DNA from: JARFPW01 sp035464655
GTDB taxonomy: Bacteria; Gemmatimonadota; Gemmatimonadetes; Palauibacterales; Palauibacteraceae
DNA length: 22,875 bases
Direction of reading: 5' to 3'
Assembly (NCBI GenBank): GCA_035464655.1
Contig: DATHRZ010000015.1
Span: forward strand, 1-22,875
Below the pieces are notes generated by a model. It searched no databases. It was not told the DNA's origin and worked only from the letters and a program-made list of their open reading frames with translations. This document shows positions 15,934 to 22,875 of this stretch, piece by piece. A program made the translations under genes and the position numbers. The first letter of the stretch is position 1, and every line of letters starts with the position of its first letter.

Positions 15934-16083
15934 GCGGCGCCCTCGGGGGCCGCAGGGAGCGCCGGCGGCGTAACGATGCGCACCGCGATCGACGTAACAA
16001 AACGTTGCAGGAGCCCCCCTCCACGCAGAGGACGCTCAGCGCTAAGTCGTTACCCCAGAATCGATTGCAGAACGAGCCCGGAA

Positions 16084-16099
16084 TGGCACACGACTTGTC
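16084..16099 (+). promoter_or_regulatory. Candidate sigma-54 promoter
   Basis: TGGCAC (16084-16089), five bases, then TTGTC (16095-16099). The -24 element is a perfect match and the spacing is correct. The -12 element has TTG but T in place of the conserved C (consensus TTGCW). It lies about 150 bases after a sigma-54 activator gene and in the direction of the glycosylation genes. Transcription would start near 16110, leaving a long leader. Confidence 0.4.
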
Positions 16100-16176
16100 T
16101 CAAGCAGAGCCGCATCCAGTGACGGACGGAGTAGGGCGGCTTGCTGATGATGGTAGGTCGTCCTGTCCGCCCGTGT

Positions 16177-16289
16177 CGGTTGAGACCAGGTCCGGTTTCG
16201 GGGGGAGAGCGCCATGGTCGAGACGGCGCAGCCGAAGTCCGGCTGAGTCGACGGCCTTGACGGGCCGAAAACGCGGCCTGGTCCAACCG
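16177..16289 (+). ncRNA. Candidate folded leader RNA
   Basis: A closing stem joins CGGTT..GACCAGG (16177-16181 and 16184-16190) to CCTGGTC..AACCG (16277-16283 and 16285-16289): 12 pairs around a small internal loop. Inside are a 6-bp hairpin CAGCCG/CGGCTG (16229-16234 with 16240-16245), flanked by GTCGA/TCGAC (16217-16221 with 16248-16252), and a CGGCC/GGCCG hairpin (16252-16256 with 16263-16267). An alternative GCGCC/GGCGC stem (16209-16213 with 16225-16229) competes with the first. It matches no riboswitch family I recognise. Chance pairing in GC-rich DNA cannot be excluded. Confidence 0.3.
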
Positions 16290-16303
16290 AGCACGGGGTA
16301 AAC

Positions 16304-16381
16304 GTGAGCAATCTACGCCGGCCGGCGGCCGCCTGGAAACTGTTTCTCGCCGGCGACCCTCCAACCACCCCCGCAGAATGA
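16304..16381 (+). CDS. Possible 25-residue leader ORF coupled to the GT2 gene
   Basis: GTG at 16304, with GGGG (16295-16298) five bases before it, opens a 25-codon frame beginning MSNLRRPAAAWKLFLAG. Its TGA (16379-16381) overlaps the ATG of the GT2 gene (16378) in an ATGA arrangement. The GT2 start itself has no ribosome-binding site, so translation through this small ORF could supply ribosomes to it. The peptide matches no family I know. Confidence 0.4.
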   Translation: MSNLRRPAAAWKLFLAGDPPTTPAE

Positions 16382-17397
16382 GCGGCCGTCCAGCGGGAGC
16401 CGCACGCTCCTTTTTCGTGCTGGTGCCGATCCTGGACGATTGGCCCAATGCGACCTCCATCGTCGAGCGTCTCGGCGAAGAGTTCGAGCGGAACGCATGG
16501 ACCGGGTCCGTCCTGATCGTGGACGACGGATCGTCGGGAAGTGCTCCCCCCCTTCCGCGCAGGCCCGACCGCCTGGAAAACGTTGAGATTCTCCGCTTAC
16601 GAAGGAACCTCGGGCATCAGAGAGCGATTTGCGTCGGCCTGTGTCATTTGGAGCAGAGGGCTCTGGACCTCCCGGTGATCGTGATGGACGGAGACGGACA
16701 GGATCTTCCCAGCGACCTTCCCTCGCTCGCCCGGGTCTTCGCGACGGTGGGGGATCCGGGCGCGGTGTTCGCCGCCAGGGCCAAGCGGCCCGAGGGAGGC
16801 CTGTTCAAGGTCTTCTACCGGTGCTACCAGATCCTGCATCGCCTCTTGACGGGCCGGGGTATACGGGTCGGCAACTTCAGCATCCTCTCGCCGCGTGCCG
16901 TTGGCGCCGTCACCTCGTCGCCCGAGGCCTGGAGCCACTACGCGGCCGCCGTCGCCCAGTCCCGGATACCGATCGCCACCGTCGACATCGACCGGGCCAA
17001 GCGTTTGACCGGGCCGCCGCGCATGAACTTCGTGTCGCTGGTCACCCACGGGCTGTCGGCGATCTCCGTGTACGCCGACATCGTGAGCGTCAGGCTCCTG
17101 ATTGCGGGCGCGTTGGCCACACTAATCGGACTGGTCGTGGTCGTGACCCTGTGGCTCAAGCAGATGGTCGACCCCGGGCCGATCGACCCGGCCACCGTCT
17201 GGCTGTTGGTGATCGGCGCGGTGGTGGTCGTGCAGATCAACATCGGGGCGTTGCTCGCCGGCTTTCTGATCCACCACGGTCGGCGGACGGCGTCCGTCGT
17301 ACCGCGGCGGGATTTCACGCTGTTCGTCGAGTCCGTGACGCCATGGAGCTCCGTCGCCCAACCCACGGAGGGCGGTTCACCCAGCGCGTTCTCTTGA
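16378..17397 (+). CDS. GT2 polyprenyl-phosphate glycosyltransferase with two C-terminal membrane helices
   Basis: A 339-residue enzyme of the GtrB/CsbB/DPM1-like group. The GT-A domain shows VLVPILDDWP near residues 14-23, VDDGS (48-52), NLGHQRAI (77-84) and the metal-binding MDGDGQD (103-109). The mid-domain FKVFYRCYQILHRLLTG is typical of the group. Two membrane helices (about 238-262 and 273-296) anchor it, followed by a ~40-residue cytoplasmic tail. It should transfer a sugar from a nucleotide-sugar to a polyprenyl phosphate. The neighbour, which overlaps its 3' end, is a GT-C-like membrane protein that would use such a donor outside the membrane; together they form a two-step module. No ribosome-binding site precedes ATG 16378, and coupling to a small upstream ORF may start translation. 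Confidence 0.85.
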   Translation: MSGRPAGAARSFFVLVPILDDWPNATSIVERLGEEFERNAWTGSVLIVDDGSSGSAPPLPRRPDRLENVEILRLRRNLGHQRAICVGLCHLEQRALDLPVIVMDGDGQDLPSDLPSLARVFATVGDPGAVFAARAKRPEGGLFKVFYRCYQILHRLLTGRGIRVGNFSILSPRAVGAVTSSPEAWSHYAAAVAQSRIPIATVDIDRAKRLTGPPRMNFVSLVTHGLSAISVYADIVSVRLLIAGALATLIGLVVVVTLWLKQMVDPGPIDPATVWLLVIGAVVVVQINIGALLAGFLIHHGRRTASVVPRRDFTLFVESVTPWSSVAQPTEGGSPSAFS

Positions 17398-18926
17398 AAC
17401 CCGCGTTCGGGGCGTGGCCCCTCGTCCTTCTCGCCCTTCTGATCATCGCGGGGACGGTGCAGTTCAGCCTGCCCATCAACTTCGATGTCTCGTGGTACCT
17501 CTACGGCGCCGGCAGGCTGCTGGACGGCGCCCGGCTCTACGTGGACTGGATCGAGCCGAATCCCCCCCTGATCGTCTGGATGAGCCTTCCTTTCCAACTT
17601 CTGGCGTCCTGGACCGGGTTATCGGCCGGCGATGCGCTGCGCTTGGGCACGTTGGCCATGGTCGCGGGGTCGATCGCCGTAGCGGCGGGGTGCCTGAGGT
17701 CCGGCACGATGGGGTACGACGGCGGCCGGGACGGCATCCTCGTGGTCTGGGCGTTTGCGCTGCTCGCCCTCGTGGATCACCACCACTTCCAGCGCGAGCA
17801 TGTCTTCCTCGCGCTCACCCTGCCCTATCTATGCGCCGCTGCCGTACGCGCGGCTGGACGGGAGATCTCGTTTCGGCTCGCCATGTCGGCGGGGGCATTG
17901 GCCGGGTTGGGGCTCGCCCTCAAGCCCTATTACCTCTTCGTCTGGTTCGCCGTGGAGCTGGCGCTGGTGCATGCGAGGACGAGGCGCGTCCTCCTCAGAC
18001 CGGAGAACGCCGGCATCGCGGCCGTGGGGACGATCTACCTCGCGGCGGTTCTGGTTCTGACGCCTGAGTACTTCAGGATCGCCAGGCTCGGGGCCGTCGC
18101 ATACAGGAGCTACGCCGACCCGGTCACCGCCGCGGACATCCTGCTCGATCCAAGGGCGATCGCCGCCTATGCGCTGGCGGCGTTCGCCGTGGCCTCGCGC
18201 CGCCGGTACCCGATCAGCGGTTTCCGCCTCACGCTGCTCGCGTCGCTCGGCGGCTATCTGGCGGCCGTCGTGGCGCAGGGCAAATCGTTCCCCAACCACT
18301 GGTACCCCGCGGAGGCGATGCTCGCGCTGTCGGGCTACGCGACGCTGGCCGATGTGTGGAGGACCGCTCGGCCAGCGGGGCGCCGGTCGCTCAGGCTGGC
18401 GATGGTCGGCGGCATCACGCTCGTGGCGATCGCGATCCTGAACGGTAGCGCCACGGTCCGGCGCTGGCAGGCCGCCTACCAGACGGACCCGTTCTACCTG
18501 GATGCCATGCGGAGCGTGCTCGAAAGCCCGCGCGCCGCGAGCTTCTTCACGATCGGGGGCACGATGCGCTCGTCGTTCCCGCTCGCGGTCGTCACGGGCG
18601 TCCCATACGAATCGCGTTTCCATTCGCTCTGGTTCCTCGGCGGAACCTACGCGGGAGTGTGCCTCGAACGGTGCCGCCCGTTCCCCTACCACGATCTGGC
18701 CGACATGACGGAGGCTGAGCAGTACGAATTCGACGCCCTGATCGACGATCTGGCGCGCACGCGCCCCGAAGTCCTCTTCGTGGATCGGCTGCCGCCGCAG
18801 GGGCTGGGAGGTTTCGAGTACCTCGAGTACTTCTCCCGGGATCCGACCTTTCGATCGGTCTTCGAGGAATACGAATTCGAGACCGTGGTGGGGGGCCGAT
18901 ACCTGGCTTACCGACGCCGGAAGTGA
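17343..18926 (+). CDS. Polytopic membrane protein, probable GT-C glycosyltransferase
   Basis: A 527-residue protein with about 9-11 membrane segments from residue 25 to about 370 and a soluble extracytoplasmic C-terminal domain (about 375-527). The first loop carries the GT-C-type acidic motif (Asp48 in INFDVSWYLYGAGRLLDG) and DWIEPNPPLIVW (68-79), very like enzymes that take sugar from polyprenyl-phosphate donors. The motif DHHHFQREH near residue 140 is striking; its role is unknown. ATG 17343 overlaps the GT2 gene by 55 bases. A TTG at 17394, overlapping the GT2 stop by four bases, is an alternative that would remove 17 residues. The ATG is preferred because it keeps a basic N-terminus before the first helix. 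It probably works with the GT2 upstream on a surface polymer or protein. Confidence 0.75.
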   Translation: MELRRPTHGGRFTQRVLLKPAFGAWPLVLLALLIIAGTVQFSLPINFDVSWYLYGAGRLLDGARLYVDWIEPNPPLIVWMSLPFQLLASWTGLSAGDALRLGTLAMVAGSIAVAAGCLRSGTMGYDGGRDGILVVWAFALLALVDHHHFQREHVFLALTLPYLCAAAVRAAGREISFRLAMSAGALAGLGLALKPYYLFVWFAVELALVHARTRRVLLRPENAGIAAVGTIYLAAVLVLTPEYFRIARLGAVAYRSYADPVTAADILLDPRAIAAYALAAFAVASRRRYPISGFRLTLLASLGGYLAAVVAQGKSFPNHWYPAEAMLALSGYATLADVWRTARPAGRRSLRLAMVGGITLVAIAILNGSATVRRWQAAYQTDPFYLDAMRSVLESPRAASFFTIGGTMRSSFPLAVVTGVPYESRFHSLWFLGGTYAGVCLERCRPFPYHDLADMTEAEQYEFDALIDDLARTRPEVLFVDRLPPQGLGGFEYLEYFSRDPTFRSVFEEYEFETVVGGRYLAYRRRK

Positions 18927-19105
18927 CCCTTCGCGAAGGCGAAAAGCCTTGCGGCGCGGGTGACACGACGGGCACTTTGATCGTCTGGGTGAGAGGCCAA
19001 CATGTCGAGGGTTCACGCACACAATCGGCGCGAGAGCACCTGCATTTCCCCGGCTTCGCTCGGTCACCCTCCATGCGCAGTTTCTGCAGACCGACGGAGG
19101 TTGTC
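18927..19105 (+). other. Intergenic gap before the protease
   Basis: Hairpins are possible near 18929-18950 (a CTTCGCGAAG palindrome and AAGGC/GCCTT around a GAAAA loop), but no T-run follows, so a terminator is not supported. No promoter boxes stand out. Confidence 0.35.
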
Positions 19106-19108
19106 GTG
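19096..19108 (+). promoter_or_regulatory. Ribosome-binding site fixing a GTG start
   Basis: GGAGG at 19096-19100 lies five bases before GTG 19106. This decides the protease start: no ATG lies in frame before the catalytic domain at a sensible place, and the lipoprotein signal peptide begins at this GTG. Confidence 0.8.
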
Positions 19109-22100
19109 AGGGCACCCCAGCCACGCCGTCCCAAGGGCGTTGCGCGCGCGGCTACTCGTGCGCTCGAAATTCTCTGTCTCGCCCTGGTCGGGACCGTCGC
19201 ATGCTCCGACCGTGCCCCGACCGAACTCCCGGAAGCCGCCGCGCCGGATCGCGCCCCGACCCAGCAGATACGCCAGTCGGAAGGCCCGGCGTTCGTCCCC
19301 GGAAGGATCCTCGTCGGTTTCGAAGAAGGCGTCGACGACGACGCCCAGGCCGCGCTGCTGTCGGGCCAGGGTGCGCTGCCCGGTCGTAGGCTCGGTGTGT
19401 CCAATACCGCCGCGCCGCACTTGGTGGCAGTGCCGCCGGGTCGCGAGGTCGCGACGGCTGCCGCGTTGGCGCGGGCCGAGGGCGTGGCGTTCGCCGAGCC
19501 GGACTGGATCCGCACGATCACGCCCGTCGTCCAGGCGTGCGACCCGTGCCTGATGCCGAGCGATCCCCAGTTCGACCTGAAATGGGACCTGCACAACACC
19601 GGCAGCGTCCCCATCGGGCTGTTCGGGCCGACGCCGACCGGCGGCGAGGACGCCGACATGGACTGGCTCGAGGCGTTCGATCACCTCGGGCCGGAATTCG
19701 TGGGCGAGGCCGTGATCGGCATCATCGACACGGGCATCCGCTCCTCGCACGAAGACATCTGCGGAAAGGTCATCGGCGGCCGGAACTTCCTTACCGGTCA
19801 GAGCGGTGGCGAAGACGACCACGGCCACGGCACGCACGTCGGCGGGATCGCGGCGGCTTGCGGGAACAACGACGTCGGCGTGGCCGGCGTGGCGTACGGG
19901 CCGAACGTCCGACTGCTCGCCGCCAAGGTCTGCGACGCGAACGGGAACTGCCCGTCATCGGCCGTTGCGGAGGCAATGGAGTGGGTGGCCGACAACGGCG
20001 CCGACGTCATGAACCTCAGCCTCGGGGACCCGGTGTACTCGGCCTCCGAACACGCGTCCCTCCAGTACGCGACGGCCCAGGGCGTGCTCGCGGTCTGCGC
20101 CGCGGGGAACGACGGGACGAACAACTCGATCCTCTTCCCGGCCGCCAACCCCGAGTGCGTCGCGGTCACGGCAACGAACTGGGGCGACGGTCGCGCCAGC
20201 TACAGCAACGCCGGTCCCGAAGCAGAGCTCGCGGCGCCCGGCGGAGACGTCGAGGACTTCTTCTTCGGCACGAGCTTCATCCTGTCCCTGGGCATCGCAA
20301 GCGACGCCGACTACGTGGGCAACCTGGGAACGTCTATGGCGTCGCCGCAGGTAGCCGGCCTCGCCGGCCTCCTGTTCGCGCTGGGCATACCGACGGCGGA
20401 CGAGGTCCGTCAGCGGATGCGCAACTCGGCGGACGATCTGGGCGCTTCGGGGTGGGACCCGGTCTACGGCCACGGCCGCATCAACGTGTACAACGCCGTG
20501 GCCGACCTGGAGCCGCCGCCGCCGCCGCCGAACGACCCGCCCCTGCCCTCGTTGACGTTCGACCCGCCGAGCCCCCAGGCCAACGAAACGGTGGTCTTCG
20601 ACGGATCCGCCTCGGTGGACCCGGACGGAAGCATCACGGCGTGGACCTGGGACTTCGGCGACGGCAGCCCGACCGCTTCGGGGGCCGTGGTCGAGCACGC
20701 CTACACGGCCACCGGTAGCTATACCGTTACCCTCACCGTGACGGACAACCGCAGCCTGAGCTCATCCAGCTCGGAGCAGGTAACGGTGGCGGCCGGCCCC
20801 GGGACACTCGTGGCGCCGGCGCTGCGCCTCGACGCGCGCACGCTCGGCCTCTCCGACGGCGGGCCTGTGCCCGCCTGGAGCGATCCGGCATCGGGGCGCA
20901 CGGCGACGGCCCCCACGACGGCCGCCGAGGGCGTGTACCGTACGGGGGCGACGCCCAGCGGCACGCCCGTCGTGCACTTCCTCGGGAACGACCACTACGA
21001 GGTGCCCGACGACGGCGCGATGGAGCTGGACGGCAGCAGCACCGTGATCGCGGTGTACGCGTCGGACGTCAACGCCCAGCAGACGCTCGTGGCCAAGCAC
21101 AGCGACGGCGCGACGGCCGGCGCCTACCTCGGCGGTTTCACGTCGGGCGGGCAGCCGTTGATCGACCGTCCCTGGATCGTCGCCGGGCCGCGCGGCTCGA
21201 CGTCGATCGGCACGGGCACCTTCCACGTGGTCGCCTACCGGATCAGCGGCAGCAACGTCGCCTTCCGCGTCGACGGCGCGCCGGCCGGAGGCGGCAGCCT
21301 CGTCGCGGGTACGCCGAGCGACCGCCCGCTCCGGATCGGCATGGTCCGGCACCGCTCGCCCGCGGTGGACGAGTTCTTCCTGCGCGGCAAGCTGGCCGAT
21401 CTGCTCGTGTTCGATCGCGCGATCGGCGACCAGGACCTGGCGGCCTGGGAGGCGGAGCTCCAGGCGACGCACCTCGTCGACAACAACGTCGGCCCCGCGG
21501 CGGTCGCCGCGATCAACCCCGGCGATCCGCAGGTCAACGAGACCGTGATCTTCGACGGCTCCGGCTCCTCCGATCCGGACGGCAGCGTCGCGTCGTACTC
21601 CTGGGACCTGGGCGACGGCAGCGCTCCCCGCTCCGGCGTCACGACCGAGCATACGTACGCCTCGGCGGGTTCCTATCAAGTGGTGCTGACCGTCACCGAC
21701 AACAAGGGCGCGACCGACACGGACACGCGCACGCTGGTCGTCGGGCCGACCGCCGGGACGCTCGTGGCGCCGACGCTGCGCCTCGACGCGTCCTCGCTGG
21801 GGCTCGCCGACGGCGCGGCGGTGGCCTCATGGCCGGATCCGGCGACCGGCAGGACCGCGACGGCTCCGCACGCCGGCGCCCAGGCGCTCTTCGAAACCAA
21901 CCAGACGCCGGGCGGGACGCCGGCCGTGCACTTCCAGGGCGACGACCACTACGAGGTCGCCGACGAGGCGGCCCTCGAGATGGACGACGGCAGCAGCACC
22001 GTGATCGCCGTTTACGCCGCGGACGTCGCCACGCAGCAAGTCTTCCTGGCCAAGCACACCGACGGCGCGTCGGCGGGGGCCTTCATGGGGGCCGTGACCT

Positions 22101-22875
22101 CCGACGGCAGGCCCTTCATCGACCGACCTTGGAAGGAGACCGGACCGCGCGCGACCGCTTCGATCGGCACGGGCTCGTTCCGCATCGTGTCCTATCGGAT
22201 TTCGTCGGGCCGTGTCGGCTTCCGCATCGACGGCGTTGCCGCCGGCTCCGGCACGATCGGTGACGGAGTCGCCACGAACCAACCGCTGCGCGTCGGCATG
22301 ATCCGGCACCGTTCTCCTGCGGTCGACGAGTACTTCCTCCGGGGCCGACTGGCGGATCTCGTCGTGTTCGATCGGTCGCTCGGTGACCAGGACCTGACGG
22401 CATGGGAGGACGCGCTGCGCGCCACCCATATCGAGGGGACCCCGCCGCCGCCGAACGAGGATCCGACGGCGAGCTTCACGTACGGGCCGGCGAGCCCTGA
22501 GACGGGCGAGGTGGTGAGCTTCGACGGGAGTGGCTCGAGCGACAGCGACGGCACGATCGCGAGCTACGCGTGGGACTGGGGCGACGGGAGCGCCGCGGGC
22601 AGCGGCGTGAGCCCGATGCACAGCTACGGCTCGGCGGGCGACTACACGGTGACGCTGACGGTGACCGACGATCAGGGCGGCACCGACCAGACGAGCCAGG
22701 TGGTGAGCGTGAGCGACCCGCCGCCGCCGCCGAACGAGAGCCCGACGGCCGCGTTCAGCGTGTCCTGCATCGACAACGACTGTACGTTCACGGATCTGAG
22801 CACGGATGCCGACGGCACGGTGGTCAGCTGGAGCTGGGACTTCGGCGACGGCCGCTCCAGCACGGCGCAGTCACC
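19106..22875 (+). CDS. Subtilisin-family (S8) lipoprotein protease with PKD and ConA-like repeats, 3' end outside window
   Basis: The frame stays open from GTG 19106 to the window end: 1256 codons seen. An N-terminal signal peptide ends in GTVACSD near residue 33 and resembles a lipobox. An I9-like propeptide region (about residues 60-140, PGRILVGFEEG...) comes next, then the S8 domain with catalytic Asp208 (IIDTGI), His241 (HGHGTHVGG) and Ser410 (GTSMASP), plus oxyanion Asn335 (AAGNDG). All are intact, so it should be an active exported serine protease. After a proline hinge the order is PKD (about 480-560), ConA/LamG-like (566-790), PKD (797-880), ConA/LamG-like (885-1110), PKD (1117-1203) and the start of another PKD. 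PKD loops read DFGDGS or DWGDGS. These domains usually bind polysaccharide or protein matrices. The substrate is unknown; degrading matrix or prey proteins is plausible. Confidence 0.93.
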   Translation, partial: MRAPQPRRPKGVARAATRALEILCLALVGTVACSDRAPTELPEAAAPDRAPTQQIRQSEGPAFVPGRILVGFEEGVDDDAQAALLSGQGALPGRRLGVSNTAAPHLVAVPPGREVATAAALARAEGVAFAEPDWIRTITPVVQACDPCLMPSDPQFDLKWDLHNTGSVPIGLFGPTPTGGEDADMDWLEAFDHLGPEFVGEAVIGIIDTGIRSSHEDICGKVIGGRNFLTGQSGGEDDHGHGTHVGGIAAACGNNDVGVAGVAYGPNVRLLAAKVCDANGNCPSSAVAEAMEWVADNGADVMNLSLGDPVYSASEHASLQYATAQGVLAVCAAGNDGTNNSILFPAANPECVAVTATNWGDGRASYSNAGPEAELAAPGGDVEDFFFGTSFILSLGIASDADYVGNLGTSMASPQVAGLAGLLFALGIPTADEVRQRMRNSADDLGASGWDPVYGHGRINVYNAVADLEPPPPPPNDPPLPSLTFDPPSPQANETVVFDGSASVDPDGSITAWTWDFGDGSPTASGAVVEHAYTATGSYTVTLTVTDNRSLSSSSSEQVTVAAGPGTLVAPALRLDARTLGLSDGGPVPAWSDPASGRTATAPTTAAEGVYRTGATPSGTPVVHFLGNDHYEVPDDGAMELDGSSTVIAVYASDVNAQQTLVAKHSDGATAGAYLGGFTSGGQPLIDRPWIVAGPRGSTSIGTGTFHVVAYRISGSNVAFRVDGAPAGGGSLVAGTPSDRPLRIGMVRHRSPAVDEFFLRGKLADLLVFDRAIGDQDLAAWEAELQATHLVDNNVGPAAVAAINPGDPQVNETVIFDGSGSSDPDGSVASYSWDLGDGSAPRSGVTTEHTYASAGSYQVVLTVTDNKGATDTDTRTLVVGPTAGTLVAPTLRLDASSLGLADGAAVASWPDPATGRTATAPHAGAQALFETNQTPGGTPAVHFQGDDHYEVADEAALEMDDGSSTVIAVYAADVATQQVFLAKHTDGASAGAFMGAVTSDGRPFIDRPWKETGPRATASIGTGSFRIVSYRISSGRVGFRIDGVAAGSGTIGDGVATNQPLRVGMIRHRSPAVDEYFLRGRLADLVVFDRSLGDQDLTAWEDALRATHIEGTPPPPNEDPTASFTYGPASPETGEVVSFDGSGSSDSDGTIASYAWDWGDGSAAGSGVSPMHSYGSAGDYTVTLTVTDDQGGTDQTSQVVSVSDPPPPPNESPTAAFSVSCIDNDCTFTDLSTDADGTVVSWSWDFGDGRSSTAQS
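20511..20531 (+). repeat. Short CCG run encoding a proline hinge
   Basis: A run of CCG codons encodes six consecutive prolines between the catalytic domain and the first PKD domain. Shorter copies occur near 22440 and 22715 between later domains. They are flexible or rigid linkers and possible slippage sites. Confidence 0.8.
20578..22432 (+). repeat. Two tandem PKD + ConA-like modules of about 954 bp
   Basis: The module starting near 20578 recurs near 21532, a spacing of 954 bp (318 codons). The ConA-like part starts at 20801 and again at 21755, also 954 bp apart. One extra codon (DDGSS versus DGSS) makes the period 957 bp towards the end. Long stretches are close in DNA, for example CTCGTGGCGCC and CTGCGCCTCGACGCG in both copies, showing duplication inside the gene. 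A third, shorter PKD unit follows without a full ConA-like partner. Confidence 0.85.

Larger units (their letters stand above)
15934..16377 (+). other. Long non-coding leader region before the GT2 gene
   Basis: These 444 bases hold no recognisable full-length gene. Visible parts are a sigma-54-like site (16084-16099), a candidate folded RNA (16177-16289), a 10-codon frame at 16214 behind a G-rich ribosome-binding site, and a 25-codon ORF at 16304 that overlaps the GT2 start. A GC-rich imperfect stem just after the regulator's stop (15934-15953) lacks a T-run, so I see no clear terminator for the regulator gene. Confidence 0.5.

Noticed and set aside
15934..15953. GC-rich stem after the NtrC-family gene as a terminator
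   Set aside because: The stem has a mismatch and almost no loop, and no T-run follows.
15995..16010. TTGCA at 16005-16009 as the -12 element of a sigma-54 promoter
   Set aside because: The bases at the -24 position read GTAACA, without the needed GG.
16131..16145. TTGC at 16141-16144 as a sigma-54 -12 element
   Set aside because: GG is not present at the required distance upstream.
16214..16246. Ten-codon frame (MVETAQPKSG) behind a G-rich ribosome-binding site
   Set aside because: Too short to support as a gene, and the G-run may simply be part of the folded region; noted only in the leader description.
18929..18950. Hairpins after the GT-C-like gene as a terminator
   Set aside because: Short stems with no following T-run; GC-rich sequence follows directly.
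19537..20718. A 393-codon plus-strand frame inside the protease gene
   Set aside because: It is in another phase from the intact S8 catalytic domain and reads as Arg/Gly-rich noise.
1..22875. CRISPR arrays, tRNA or rRNA genes, insertion sequences, integrases or attachment sites
   Set aside because: None seen: no short regular repeats with spacers, no tRNA-like cloverleaf noticed, no transposase or integrase motifs. The repeats present are protein-domain duplications.

Overview
This is a GC-rich bacterial window with tightly packed genes, many coupled starts, and several very large secreted proteins built from repeats (DUF11-type, PKD, ConA/LamG-like). It also carries lipoprotein signals, an NtrB/NtrC-type pair, a GGDEF-EAL protein and two polyprenol-phosphate glycosylation gene pairs. 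The mix suggests a Gram-negative, surface-associated, predatory or biofilm-forming lineage. Gemmatimonadota is my best guess, but it rests on general gene style and not on a marker gene.

Layout. 1-1011: 3' end of a secreted DUF11-repeat protein, followed by a strong intrinsic terminator (1053-1086). 1012-1687: a long leader region with a convincing cyclic-di-GMP class I (GEMM-I) riboswitch at about 1421-1521. 1688-5164: the gene it should control, a 1158-residue, very acidic secreted protein with three diverged ~230-residue modules and a C-terminal TLTQGYWKTH segment; a second strong terminator follows (5194-5233). 5340-6137: DsbA-like thioredoxin lipoprotein. 6315-8700: a TPR protein overlapping a GT-C-like membrane protein. 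12577 down to 8710 (minus strand): an apparent four-gene operon of PAS-GGDEF-EAL protein, small membrane protein, SAM methyltransferase and dolichyl-phosphate-glucose-synthase-like GT2. 12798-15933: sensor histidine kinase and NtrC-family sigma-54 activator. 15934-16377: leader region with a sigma-54-like site, a candidate folded RNA and a 25-codon ORF. 16378-18926: GT2 plus GT-C pair. 19106 to the window end: a subtilisin-family lipoprotein protease with PKD and ConA-like repeats, incomplete at its 3' end.

How it may work together (inference): the window combines production and breakdown of c-di-GMP (GGDEF-EAL), sensing of c-di-GMP (the riboswitch), large surface proteins, envelope redox chemistry (DsbA-like) and two lipid-linked sugar modules. 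One sugar module lies directly downstream of a sigma-54 activator and a sigma-54-like site. This fits a locus for switching cell-surface or matrix composition. The strongest points are the riboswitch, the two intrinsic terminators and the enzyme family assignments. The sigma-54 site, the folded leader and the two small ORFs are candidates only.
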